From NCBI RefSeq assembly GCF_004354985.1, contig NZ_SMSK01000013.1:62001-126000 (forward strand): 64,000 bases of DNA. Direction: 5' to 3'. The notes under the pieces were generated by a model, which saw nothing but the letters and a program-made list of their open reading frames with translations, was not told the DNA's origin and ran no database searches. Every line of letters begins with the position of its first letter. Positions within the stretch are counted from its first letter, which is position 1. The translations under genes and the position numbers were made by a program. This document shows positions 1 through 8,300 of the stretch, piece after piece. Source of the stretch: Segetibacter sp. 3557_3. GTDB lineage: Bacteria; Bacteroidota; Bacteroidia; Chitinophagales; Chitinophagaceae.

Positions 1-616
1 TTGCTGCCGCGTTGAGCGCACTTGCTTCCGGCGTAGTTTGTGTAACCAGGAACTCATCGATTTCACTTTCAGATAGTTGTTGCACATCAACCGGGTTGAA
101 GTTAATGACCCTGGCAGATTGGGATTCTTTACTGTTGTGTTGTTGACCATCGTTTAAGTAGGTTACCCCTGCAATCGCTAACAACCCGGTAATTACAGCG
201 GCGGCCATATAGCGGGTAAGTTTTTTCATAGAATGCACGACTGCCGGTTTTCGCCTGCCCGGGTTGATGGTTTCCATTGCATTCAACCCTTTGAAATACC
301 CATCGGGAACAGAATAGACCGGGGCTTTAGAGATACCGCGAATGATGGGAGTATCTGCAAGCTCATCTGGTTGATCGTCAACTGCTTCATTTTCGCGGAT
401 CTTTCTAAGTATTTGCAAAGGAAGGGTGTTGAAGTAGCCCTCCGGAACACTAAAAGGCACTTCAGGAAGTTGAGTTACTTCCTGAAGTTTGTTGAGTATG
501 CTGGTTTGAAGTTCTCCAAAGTAGCCGTCCGGAACCCTGTATACATTCCTCTTAGGCACCCGCGCGAGCACAGGTGCGATTTGAAGGAGTTCAGCGTTTA
601 AGTTCTCAGCGTTCAT
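1..616 (-). CDS. Putative anti-sigma-like membrane protein, partial
   Basis: This reading frame starts at the ATG whose complement is at 614-616 and runs off the left edge, so only about 205 N-terminal residues are visible. It lies 30 bp downstream of the ECF sigma factor on the same strand, the usual place for an anti-sigma partner. Residues 1-130 are probably cytoplasmic and contain the motif VP[DE]GYF three times (near residues 28, 57 and 103). A single hydrophobic segment follows at about 136-154, then a polar, probably periplasmic part. No zinc-binding anti-sigma (ZAS) HxxxCxxC motif is visible, so anti-sigma function is inferred from position and topology. It could instead be an unrelated membrane protein translated with the sigma factor. 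Confidence 0.75.
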   Translation of the reverse strand, partial: MNAENLNAELLQIAPVLARVPKRNVYRVPDGYFGELQTSILNKLQEVTQLPEVPFSVPEGYFNTLPLQILRKIRENEAVDDQPDELADTPIIRGISKAPVYSVPDGYFKGLNAMETINPGRRKPAVVHSMKKLTRYMAAAVITGLLAIAGVTYLNDGQQHNSKESQSARVINFNPVDVQQLSESEIDEFLVTQTTPEASALNAAA

Positions 617-646
617 AGTTCTACGACAATTTTGCCGTCGGTGAGT

Positions 647-1192
647 TTAATTTTTAGTGATGTATTCTTCGATCTTTTTTGCCGCATGATGATAGCTGGC
701 CTTTAAGGCTCCTTCGCTGGTATCCAGGATCCGGCTCATTTCCTCATATGGCATTTCGTCGTAGTACCTCAGGTTGAAAACCAGTCTTTGTTTTTCAGGA
801 AGCTGCTGTATTCCTAGTTGCAGTTTCCATTCCAGTTTATTTGCATCAAAGCCTTCATCGGCTTTTATCTTATTGCTCAAGCCATTTTCATCGTCACTAA
901 AGCTCGTTGTTTTTCTTCTTTTTTGCTGATCAAGGAATGTAAGGCTTTCATTGGTAGCTATCCGGTATAACCAGGTATACAGCTGGCTGTCTTCCCGAAA
1001 GTTGTCGAGCCCTTTCCAAACCTTAATGAACAGGTTTTGCAGAATGTCATTTGCATCTTCATGTTCAATAACCATTCTTCGGATATGCCAATACAGCTTC
1101 TCCTGGTACTTTGTCAGAATAGCTGTAAACGCCTTTTCTCGGGTTAAGGGCTGTCGGAACTGGTGTAATAATTCCTTGTCTTCGGGTAACAT
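647..1192 (-). CDS. RNA polymerase sigma factor, ECF family
   Basis: The protein has 181 residues, normal for an extracytoplasmic-function sigma factor. Region 2 (about residues 25-90) contains the HEDANDILQNLFIKVW core-binding and -10 recognition helices and the LYTWLYRIATN segment. Region 4 (about 125-178) contains LPEKQRLVFNLRYYDEMPYE and a helix-turn-helix with SEGALKASYHHA. Such factors bind core RNA polymerase and redirect it to a small regulon after a signal from the envelope. The next gene on this strand encodes a membrane protein that is the likely partner. The target regulon cannot be read from this window. Confidence 0.93.
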   Translation of the reverse strand: MLPEDKELLHQFRQPLTREKAFTAILTKYQEKLYWHIRRMVIEHEDANDILQNLFIKVWKGLDNFREDSQLYTWLYRIATNESLTFLDQQKRRKTTSFSDDENGLSNKIKADEGFDANKLEWKLQLGIQQLPEKQRLVFNLRYYDEMPYEEMSRILDTSEGALKASYHHAAKKIEEYITKN

Positions 1193-1513
1193 GCAGTTTT
1201 GGAGTTAGGGATTTGGCTGGTATTACAACCAGGGATATATTTGAGAAACCCTTGTAAAGTTCCACTTTGGATCTGTTTAAATGGACCCCCGCCGGTTGCA
1301 TTGCCGTCTCAATTCCTATCGCCCGGCAGGCCCCATCGGAAGCATTCAGATAACTCCCTTTGTGTTAAGTTTAATCCTTAAACGTTAAAACCGGAAGAAC
1401 TCAGCAAATACATGGGTACTAAAGTAACTGACGCTAAATGCCGGTTAAATCATGGGTGGTGGTTGATAATCGCTATTTAAGCAATTGGCACTTCTAAGAG
1501 GGCTTCATGTGAC
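1193..1513. other. Intergenic region, sigma factor to deacetylase
   Basis: This gap separates the sigma-factor start from the end of the deacetylase gene on the same strand. It has no convincing coding sequence. The only clear signal is a plus-strand promoter-like pair at 1212-1243. The plus-strand segment from 1290 to 1345 contains GCCGG and CCGGC arms that could pair, but there is no T-tract. Confidence 0.5.
1212..1243 (+). promoter_or_regulatory. Orphan Bacteroidota-type promoter with embedded dyad
   Basis: TTTG (1212-1215) and TATATTTG (1236-1243) are 20 bp apart, matching the -33/-7 consensus described for Bacteroides (TTTG, 19-21 bp, TAnnTTTG). The spacer holds the dyad CTGGT-ATTACA-ACCAG. 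It faces into a gap that ends in a convergent gene, so no plus-strand protein gene explains it. Confidence 0.4.
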
Positions 1514-2263
1514 TCATCTTGACAATTCGGAAATGGTACAGAAGCTCATTTTGAGCGAATGGGCTTCTTCGATCAGCGCCCTCAATTTGTAAACCGGCAA
1601 TTGCATTTTGAGGGTGTCAGTCCCGATATGATGCGCTACGAACACTGCGCAAGCATTACCAGACTTGGCGTTTCTAACCAGCTGCAACAATTGACTGAGA
1701 GGGCGTTTGCTTGACTCATCTATACCAAGACCGTAGATAATCCTGTTTTCGCACCCCGTCACCAGACTCTTCGCAAGGTTTGTTGTGCCGTTTAATGCCC
1801 TTACGCTCTTGAAGTATTTACCCAATTCATTATCGAGCAATGCGGTATGCTTGCCGTAAGGATAAGCAAACGTTTTAGGATAAAACCCATCAGCGTTCAT
1901 TTTTTCCAAGCCTGCTAAAATCTCGCATTTGATAAGTTTATCCATGCTGGCATTATTGAGGTACTGCTTCAAATCAAAATGATTGGTACTATGAAAAGCT
2001 ATTTCATGTCCCTTTTGTTGGAGGTGTTTGAGCTTCAACTTTTGTGCACTACTGAACCGGTGATAGCTTGAAATGTAAAAGGTTGCTTTTACTCCAAAAG
2101 AATCAAGTAAGGGTAAGCAGGCATACCATTCATCGATATAGGTATCATCGAATGTAAGCGCAATACCTGGTCTATCTACATGCCCATTTTTGACACTGTC
2201 TTTTGTGCATCCGACATAGAACATCCATACAAGTAGTAGTAACCCCCAGGTTTGTAGCTTCAT
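1514..2263 (-). CDS. Polysaccharide deacetylase family lipoprotein
   Basis: The 249-residue protein begins with a lipoprotein signal peptide ending in VGC, so Cys19 should be lipidated. The NodB-type carbohydrate esterase fold (CE4) is shown by the TFDD motif (residues 37-40, catalytic base and metal Asp), HSTNH (91-95, metal-binding His pair) and AYPYG (133-137, active-site loop). CE4 enzymes remove acetyl groups from N-acetyl sugars in chitin, peptidoglycan or exopolysaccharide; the substrate here is unknown. It sits downstream of galE but behind a terminator-like hairpin, so it may have its own promoter. The lipid anchor would place it in the cell envelope. Confidence 0.88.
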   Translation of the reverse strand: MKLQTWGLLLLVWMFYVGCTKDSVKNGHVDRPGIALTFDDTYIDEWYACLPLLDSFGVKATFYISSYHRFSSAQKLKLKHLQQKGHEIAFHSTNHFDLKQYLNNASMDKLIKCEILAGLEKMNADGFYPKTFAYPYGKHTALLDNELGKYFKSVRALNGTTNLAKSLVTGCENRIIYGLGIDESSKRPLSQLLQLVRNAKSGNACAVFVAHHIGTDTLKMQLPVYKLRALIEEAHSLKMSFCTISELSR

Positions 2264-2337
2264 TGCTATTCATTATTAATAGTTGGGTTTCGCGGGAAAT
2301 ACGGAGGAGCAGACGCGTATACTAATGCTTGTAAGAG

Positions 2338-2371
2338 CAAAAAATGCCCGTTGCAGTCGCAACCGGGCATT
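2338..2371 (-). terminator. Rho-independent terminator after galE
   Basis: Read on the minus strand, the stem ATGCCCGGTTGC pairs with GCAACGGGCAT (one bulge) around a GACT loop and is followed by a run of T. It lies 15 bp past the galE stop codon. Confidence 0.8.
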
Positions 2372-2385
2372 AAAATTTACTTAAA

Positions 2386-3441
2386 CTAATTGTAAAGAAA
2401 CTTCTGATTTTTGATGATGGTTTCATCTTCCTTGACCTTTTGTTCCCAGGCCCAGGCAGTACGCATCATTTCTTTAAGGTCGTATTTGATGTCCCAGCGC
2501 AAGGTGTTTTTCGCAAGGTCATTGTTTGCATATATCGCCACAACATCACCCGGCCGGCGTGGGCCAAGTTTGTAATTCAGCTTTTCTCCACTAACCTCTT
2601 CAAAGGTCTTTATTGCCTCCAGCACACTAACACCATTGCCTGTACCCAGGTTGAAGATATCGCATGATGTTTTGTTGTTGTCATCTATCAGGTACTGTAA
2701 AGCGAGGGTATGGGCGTGGGCAATATCTGATACATGAATGTAATCGCGGATACAGCTGCCATCCCGGGTATCGTAGTCTGTTCCCCAAACCTGCATTTCC
2801 GGAATTTTTCCGATAGCGGTTTGCGTGATAGCAGGTACAAGATTGGCTGGTTTACCCAACGGCAGCTCGCCGATTAAGATACTGGGATGTGCACCTACCG
2901 GATTGAAGTACCGCAACAAGATTGCTTTGGCACTTGAAGCTGCAACATAACTGGTAAGAATCTCTTCACCCATTTGCTTCGTGGCTCCGTAGGGCGACTC
3001 TGCTTTTTTTATGGGCGACTGTTCCGTAACCGGCAAGGTGTCGGGGCTTCCATAAACCGTACATGATGAAGAAAATACAAAATGTGAGATGTTGAATTCA
3101 TCAACACACTTCAGCAGGTTGATGAGGGAGAAAAGGTTATTTTCAAAATACATCAAAGGCTCTTCAACCGACTCACCTACTGCCTTATAGGCCGCAAAAT
3201 GAATTATTCCTGAAATGTCTTCGTTTTCCTGGAAAACAGCTCGTGTATCGTTATAATCTTTAAGGTCTACTTTGTAATTTTTTACCCTCTTACCAGTGAT
3301 CTTTTCGACGCCATCTAACAGGTATTTGGTTGACCGTGAGTTGTCGTCAACAGAGATTACGTCAAAGCCGTTTTCGAGTAGGTCAACAATCGTGTGGGCT
3401 CCGATATAACCGCAACCGCCTGTTACTAATATTTTAGCCAT
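2386..3441 (-). CDS. galE: UDP-glucose 4-epimerase
   Basis: The 351-residue short-chain dehydrogenase interconverts UDP-glucose and UDP-galactose, using bound NAD. The Rossmann motif GGCGYIG is at residues 8-14, followed by the SVDDNSRS segment typical of GalE. The catalytic YxxxK is present as YGATK near residue 150, and the YFNPVGAHPS and RDYIHVSDIA signatures are conserved. The length is close to the usual 330-350 residues. Its product could feed the large polysaccharide locus further right, though it lies away from it. A terminator follows directly. Confidence 0.95.
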   Translation of the reverse strand: MAKILVTGGCGYIGAHTIVDLLENGFDVISVDDNSRSTKYLLDGVEKITGKRVKNYKVDLKDYNDTRAVFQENEDISGIIHFAAYKAVGESVEEPLMYFENNLFSLINLLKCVDEFNISHFVFSSSCTVYGSPDTLPVTEQSPIKKAESPYGATKQMGEEILTSYVAASSAKAILLRYFNPVGAHPSILIGELPLGKPANLVPAITQTAIGKIPEMQVWGTDYDTRDGSCIRDYIHVSDIAHAHTLALQYLIDDNNKTSCDIFNLGTGNGVSVLEAIKTFEEVSGEKLNYKLGPRRPGDVVAIYANNDLAKNTLRWDIKYDLKEMMRTAWAWEQKVKEDETIIKNQKFLYN

Positions 3442-3513
3442 AAGATCAGATTATGATAATTCAAGTCATGCAAAATAAGATAAATGCCTTGAAAACAGTG
3501 CAATTCAGAACGG

Positions 3514-4527
3514 CTAAACAAACATTTTAATGAGTAGAAAAAGCAGAGCAGCCATGAGACCGCTGATGGGAATTGTGAGTATCCAGGCCCAGAGAAGATT
3601 GACCGTTACACCCCATCTTACTGCCGAAAGTCTTTTTGTTGCACCTACGCCGATGATAGAGCCGGTAATGGTATGCGTAGTACTTACGGGTATACCAAAA
3701 TGTTCTGCAATGTAAAGGGTCATTGCGCCGGCTGTTTCTGCACTTACCCCTTCAAGAGGGCTCACTTTCGTGATCCGGGTTCCCATCGTTTTTACAATTT
3801 TCCAGCCGCCACTCATGGTGCCGAGTCCGATTGCGATAAAGCAGGAAATAGGCACCCAGTTTGGGATCTGCGAGAAGTCTTCGATGTAGTGGCTGCTGAT
3901 CATAGCAGCTCCGATAATACCCATTACTTTTTGCGCATCATTTCCTCCATGCCCAAGGCTAAAAGCAGCGGAGGATACTAACTGCAGCCTTTTGAACCAT
4001 TTTTCTGCTTTGTGCGGCCGGGATCGTTTACTAATGTGTACAATCAGGACGGTGATCATAAATGCAATGATCATCCCGATAAGGGGTGCAAGAAAGATGA
4101 ATGCTACTATCCACAACACTTTTGATCCCGCAATTACAGAGAATGTTCCATAGTGTGCAACAGCGGCCCCGATGAGCCCGCCAATAAGCGTATGTGAAGA
4201 ACTTGAAGGAATGCCAAACCACCAGGTCAGCAGGTTCCAGAAGATAGCAGCAAGCAATCCACAGAGTACAACGTACAAAGCAAGTGGATCACCCTCCTGT
4301 AAGGCAACCGTTTTGGCTATCGTGTTACCGATCTTGAATTCGCCAACAATATATTTAGATACAAAAAACGCAGCGAAGTTGAATACGGCTGCCCACAAAA
4401 CAGCCTGGAAAGGTGTAAGTACTTTGGTTGAAACGATGGTTGCAATTGAGTTTGCCGCATCATGAAAACCATTTATATAATCAAAAACAAAAGAGAGTAT
4501 AATTATGACAATCAGAATCGGAGTCAT
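3514..4527 (-). CDS. Inorganic phosphate transporter, PiT family
   Basis: The 337-residue membrane protein has about ten hydrophobic segments and the duplicated PiT signature: GFHDAANSIATIVSTK near the N-terminus and GHGGNDAQKVMG in the second half. PiT proteins are low-affinity symporters that bring metal-phosphate or phosphate into the cytoplasm using the ion gradient. It is shorter than E. coli PitA, as is common for PiT genes paired with a DUF47 gene. It lies 36 bp downstream of such a gene, so the two are almost certainly co-transcribed. Confidence 0.95.
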   Translation of the reverse strand: MTPILIVIIILSFVFDYINGFHDAANSIATIVSTKVLTPFQAVLWAAVFNFAAFFVSKYIVGEFKIGNTIAKTVALQEGDPLALYVVLCGLLAAIFWNLLTWWFGIPSSSSHTLIGGLIGAAVAHYGTFSVIAGSKVLWIVAFIFLAPLIGMIIAFMITVLIVHISKRSRPHKAEKWFKRLQLVSSAAFSLGHGGNDAQKVMGIIGAAMISSHYIEDFSQIPNWVPISCFIAIGLGTMSGGWKIVKTMGTRITKVSPLEGVSAETAGAMTLYIAEHFGIPVSTTHTITGSIIGVGATKRLSAVRWGVTVNLLWAWILTIPISGLMAALLFLLIKMFV

Positions 4528-4563
4528 GCAAGTTTTTTTAGCAATTGATTAGAGGATCAGTAA

Positions 4564-5211
4564 TTAAGCGTATTTGATCATGATTGATTCAATTACATTA
4601 GCTGCATCCTCGCATTTATCAGTTGCAATCTCCATTACCTGGTAGATCTCCCTTTTTTTGATGACTTCTTTGAAGTCATTTTCGTGGTTGAAAAGCTTTT
4701 CAATGCTCAGGTCAAAGATGTCATCAGCCTGGTTCTCTATGCTGTTGACCTTTACAAGTGCCTCGGTAATTATCCGCAGATTTTTCATATCCCGCATCTG
4801 TTTGATAGCAGTTTCGATATGGAGGGAAGCGGACTCAATCAGTTCCGCCATTTTTTGAATACCGCTGTCGTTGGGGTTAACCCGGTAGAAATTCAGCTTT
4901 TTTGCAGACGCATAGATATAGTCTGCGATATCATCCAGCGCTGATGCAAGGGTATGTATGTCTTCTCTATCAAAGGGAGTAATGAAGTTCCGTCCTAATT
5001 CAGTGAATATTTTGTGGGTGTGATCGTCGTTTACGTGTTCAAGATCCTCCAGTTGCGAAGTCAGTGAGGCGCGCTTATCGTAATCGGGTTCGTTTACGAG
5101 CTGTTTCAAAACGCTTCCCATTTTGTGAACGGTAATAGCGACATCTTCAAACAGATCATAAAAAATCTTATTCTTCGGCATAAACAACCGGCCGATCGTA
5201 TTTAATCCCAT
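4564..5211 (-). CDS. DUF47 / PhoU-like phosphate transport accessory protein
   Basis: The 215-residue helical protein has the DUF47 pattern, with an N-terminal MPKNKIFYDLFED-like segment, an LEDLEHVNDDHTHK region and a C-terminal KCEDAANVIESI. It is related to PhoU and is normally encoded with PiT transporters, which it is thought to regulate. I chose the ATG at 5211 rather than the in-frame ATG at 5271. The protein then begins MGLNTIGRLF as is typical of the family, and a minus-strand -7 element (5226-5233) lies just upstream, so a start at 5271 would lie before the transcript. Confidence 0.92.
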   Translation of the reverse strand: MGLNTIGRLFMPKNKIFYDLFEDVAITVHKMGSVLKQLVNEPDYDKRASLTSQLEDLEHVNDDHTHKIFTELGRNFITPFDREDIHTLASALDDIADYIYASAKKLNFYRVNPNDSGIQKMAELIESASLHIETAIKQMRDMKNLRIITEALVKVNSIENQADDIFDLSIEKLFNHENDFKEVIKKREIYQVMEIATDKCEDAANVIESIMIKYA

Positions 5212-5225
5212 ACAGAATATTTGAG

Positions 5226-5233
5226 CAAAAATA
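5226..5233 (-). promoter_or_regulatory. -7 promoter element for the DUF47-PiT operon
   Basis: On the minus strand this reads TATTTTTG, an exact match to TAnnTTTG, 14 bp before the chosen DUF47 start. No good TTTG -33 box is seen upstream, which would fit an activator-dependent promoter. Confidence 0.55.
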
Positions 5234-5329
5234 GAATTATGATGGAAAGTATGGATTTTTAATTCAATCACTTAATAATTACATAATATACCCCAGGCTT
5301 AAGTGGTGTAGGGTTTGTATGCCGGTTTG

Positions 5330-5373
5330 ATAATATTGCGGTAACATAGGGTTAACACAGGCTTAATATCGTG
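5330..5373 (+). promoter_or_regulatory. Candidate Pho box: four 11-bp direct repeats
   Basis: Four consecutive 11-bp units start with ATAATA (5330), GTAACA (5341), TTAACA (5352) and TTAATA (5363), all fitting nTAA[CT]A. PhoB-type regulators bind tandem direct repeats with an 11-bp period. The array lies between the divergent PiT/DUF47 and TonB-receptor transcription units and just upstream of the receptor's -7 element. The repeats are seen in the sequence; the regulator is inferred. Confidence 0.6.
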
Positions 5374-5377
5374 CTGA

Positions 5378-5385
5378 TACTTTTG
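5378..5385 (+). promoter_or_regulatory. -7 element of the TonB-receptor gene
   Basis: TACTTTTG matches TAnnTTTG exactly. It ends only four bases before the ATG at 5390, so a normally spaced start of transcription would fall at or one to two bases before the start codon. Confidence 0.55.
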
Positions 5386-5389
5386 CGGC

Positions 5390-8224
5390 ATGGAATCAAG
5401 CACAGTAAATCGGGTTGCCATACTCACGACAATCCTTTTGTTTTCATCTCTCTCTTTCTTGTCAGCACAGTCAACAGGCAAAATTACCGGACAGGTCTTA
5501 AGCAATCGTAACGAACCCATACCGGGGGTATCTGTAAGCGTGGAAGGACTGGCTAAAGGGATTTCATCAGACGTAGAAGGCCGTTACACCCTAACGGTAG
5601 AACAGGGTACATATACCCTGAAATTTTCGGCCGTTGGGCAAAACACCCAGACTATACCGGATGTTAGGGTGGAAGCAACAAAAGCTACAGAGGTTAACGT
5701 TGTAATGGCCGAAAGCCGGAAGGAACTGACCGATGTAACGGTAAAGTCATCTTCCGCACGGAAAGAAACGGTAAACGCATTAATTGCTTACCAGCGAAAT
5801 ACCAGCACGGTATCGCAGGTTATTTCAGCGGAAGCAATACGCCGCTCTCCCGACAAAAATACCGGGGAGGTACTAAAACGCGTTCCGGGCACATCTATAC
5901 AGGAAGGCAAATACCTGGTTGTTCGCGGATTGAGCGATCGTTATAACCAGGCCATGCTCAACGGCATTCTCCTCAACAGCACGGAGCCCGATCGAAAAAC
6001 GTTTTCATTCGACATCTTTCCATCTTCGATGATCGACAACATCATTATTAATAAATCCTTTGTTCCGGAACTGACCGGCGAGTGGGCCGGAGGACTGGTG
6101 CAGGTGAACACAAAAGACGTTCCTGCAAACAACTTCTTAAACGTTCAGGTTGGAACAGGACTTAATACCCAAACGATTGGTCACGATTTTTACACCTACC
6201 AGGGCGGCAAGCTTGACTGGCTAGGTTTAGATGATGGCAGCAGATCCCTACCGGCCAATATGCCTACGAAGTCTGTGCTAGGTGCAATGAGCCAGACCGA
6301 AAAAACAGCATATGGTAAGCAGTTTGCCAACGTCTGGTCGGCAGACAAGACCGCCTCGAATTTCCTGCCTTTGCTCAACTCGAGTTTTCAGTTCAGCGGT
6401 GGTTTCAATAAACGCTACAATGGCAATACAAAGTTGGGAGGTGTATTTGCAGTGAATTACAGCCAATCCGTGCGCCGTACCCCATTTCATAACCGGCTTT
6501 ATTCAGTTACGAACAATGTACCCAGCCTGAACTTCGACTATGAAAACACGAAGTACAGCAAGGATGTACTCTGGGGTGCACTCGGAAACATCACCTTGCA
6601 ATTGGGCAACAACCATAAGGTCTCTTTCAAAAACATGCTGAACGTAAATGCTTCAGATTATGTTACCGAACGTACCGGTAAAGACTACGAACTTGAAGCA
6701 AACGTTGGTGAAAACATCAAAGCCACGGAGCTCGCATTAAAGTCGAATACTTTCTTTAATACCCAACTTGCCGGCGATCACAACTTGCCGGGGTTAAAAT
6801 CAAAACTGCACTGGTTTGGTAGCTTTAATATTCTCGATCAGTATGTACCGGATCAACGCAGGATTCAATACAACCAAAAACCGAACGATCCGGATGCACC
6901 ATACTTATTGTTGGTATCAGCCTCCCCGTCCTCACAAAAGTCCGGTAGCCGGTATTATGGTTTCTTAAGTGATTACATCTACAACACCGGTGTAGACGTT
7001 ACAAAAACTTTCAGCCTGTTTGGCCTGAATCAAACTGTAAAAGCAGGATATTTCTTCCAGGTGAAGGATCGGATCTTCAACTCCCGCCCGTTTGCTGTAT
7101 ACCTGGCGGCGGGTGAAAATACCGCTTTGCAGTCACTGCCTGCTGATCGCATATTCAGCCCGGAAAATTTTGGAACAGGCTTGTCGAACGACAATAAGTT
7201 TGGTTTTAATGAGCTTTCCGGTGGTCAGTACCGTTATATCGCCAACACCATTCTTAATGCGGGATTTATACAATTTGATAACCAGTTTACCGACAAGCTC
7301 CGTGCAACCTGGGGTGTGAGGGTAGAAGACTATGACCAGCTCATAGGTAGCGTAAAACAAAGTGATCCTCGGCATGTTCATAGCCAGGTACGCGACTTTT
7401 TACCCGGGGTAAACATTACTTACAAGCTCAATAACAACAGTAACCTGCGTCTCTCCGGATCACAAACCGTGATCAGGCCGGAGTTCAGGGAGCTTAGCGA
7501 TTTCGCCTTTTTCGACTTTGATCTGGGTGCCACGGTTACCGGTAACAAAACACTGATGAGAACAAAAGTTACCAACCTCGACCTGCGTTATGAAGTTTAC
7601 CAAAAACCAGGAGAGCTGGTTACAGTTGGTGCTTTCTACAAGTATTTTAAAAATCCAATCGAACTGTATTTCAACCAAAGTGGTGCAGGAAGTTCCAGCA
7701 CTTTCAACTATATCAATGCCGACCAGGCTAGAGGTTTTGGGGTTGAATTCGAAATGCGCAAACGGCTGGATTTTATCAGTGCACTGCGGAACTTCACTTT
7801 TCAAACAAACCTTTCTTATATCTACAACAGGGTTGAGCGAGACAGTTTCAAGCTGAAGAGACCAATGCAGGGACAAAGCCCTTACGTTCTAAATGCCTCA
7901 CTTCAATACGATATAGAGGCGCTTGGCCTGAACACCACATTGCTTTATAACCAAATCGGTGATCGTATCCTCTACGTTGGCGGTAATGATTATCCACCGG
8001 TGTGGGAAGCGACAAGGCCCCTCATCGATTTCCAGATAGCGAAAAAAATCCTGAAAAAACAGGGCGAAGTAAAACTCAATGCATCCGACATTTTTAACCA
8101 GGTAGCCAATTATTATCACGACCTCGATGATAATCGTAAATACAACAAAAACGCCGACGCCCTTGCAATCCGCCGCCGGTATGGTACAAACATTAGCGTA
8201 GCGTTTACTTACAATATTAAATAG
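5390..8224 (+). CDS. TonB-dependent outer-membrane receptor
   Basis: The 944-residue protein starts with a signal peptide (cleavage likely after LSAQ). A carboxypeptidase-regulatory-like domain follows (about 30-115; ITGQVLSNRNEPIPGVSV and SDVEGRYTL), then the plug (about 135-245, with VLKRVPGTS and YLVVRGLSDRYNQAMLNG), then a long beta-barrel ending in AFTYNIK. Such receptors import scarce nutrients across the outer membrane with energy from TonB. No SusD gene follows; the partner 76 bp downstream is a lipoprotein with a beta-helix look. The Pho-box-like repeats upstream and the divergent phosphate transporter suggest phosphate or organophosphate uptake, which is inference. Confidence 0.93.
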   Translation: MESSTVNRVAILTTILLFSSLSFLSAQSTGKITGQVLSNRNEPIPGVSVSVEGLAKGISSDVEGRYTLTVEQGTYTLKFSAVGQNTQTIPDVRVEATKATEVNVVMAESRKELTDVTVKSSSARKETVNALIAYQRNTSTVSQVISAEAIRRSPDKNTGEVLKRVPGTSIQEGKYLVVRGLSDRYNQAMLNGILLNSTEPDRKTFSFDIFPSSMIDNIIINKSFVPELTGEWAGGLVQVNTKDVPANNFLNVQVGTGLNTQTIGHDFYTYQGGKLDWLGLDDGSRSLPANMPTKSVLGAMSQTEKTAYGKQFANVWSADKTASNFLPLLNSSFQFSGGFNKRYNGNTKLGGVFAVNYSQSVRRTPFHNRLYSVTNNVPSLNFDYENTKYSKDVLWGALGNITLQLGNNHKVSFKNMLNVNASDYVTERTGKDYELEANVGENIKATELALKSNTFFNTQLAGDHNLPGLKSKLHWFGSFNILDQYVPDQRRIQYNQKPNDPDAPYLLLVSASPSSQKSGSRYYGFLSDYIYNTGVDVTKTFSLFGLNQTVKAGYFFQVKDRIFNSRPFAVYLAAGENTALQSLPADRIFSPENFGTGLSNDNKFGFNELSGGQYRYIANTILNAGFIQFDNQFTDKLRATWGVRVEDYDQLIGSVKQSDPRHVHSQVRDFLPGVNITYKLNNNSNLRLSGSQTVIRPEFRELSDFAFFDFDLGATVTGNKTLMRTKVTNLDLRYEVYQKPGELVTVGAFYKYFKNPIELYFNQSGAGSSSTFNYINADQARGFGVEFEMRKRLDFISALRNFTFQTNLSYIYNRVERDSFKLKRPMQGQSPYVLNASLQYDIEALGLNTTLLYNQIGDRILYVGGNDYPPVWEATRPLIDFQIAKKILKKQGEVKLNASDIFNQVANYYHDLDDNRKYNKNADALAIRRRYGTNISVAFTYNIK

Positions 8225-8300
8225 GAAGCCACAATTAACGCGCTTCAATCAACCAGGTTAAATAGGCACAAGCCTCAAAAAAATTTCAAAAAACAAGTAC

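Noticed and set aside
233-601. Plus-strand open frame opposite the sigma-factor partner
   Set aside because: It is antisense to a well-supported reading frame with repeated motifs and a membrane segment; composition shows no protein pattern.
5212-5271. Longer N-terminus for the DUF47 protein
   Set aside because: The extension lies upstream of the predicted transcript start and is unlike the family N-terminus.
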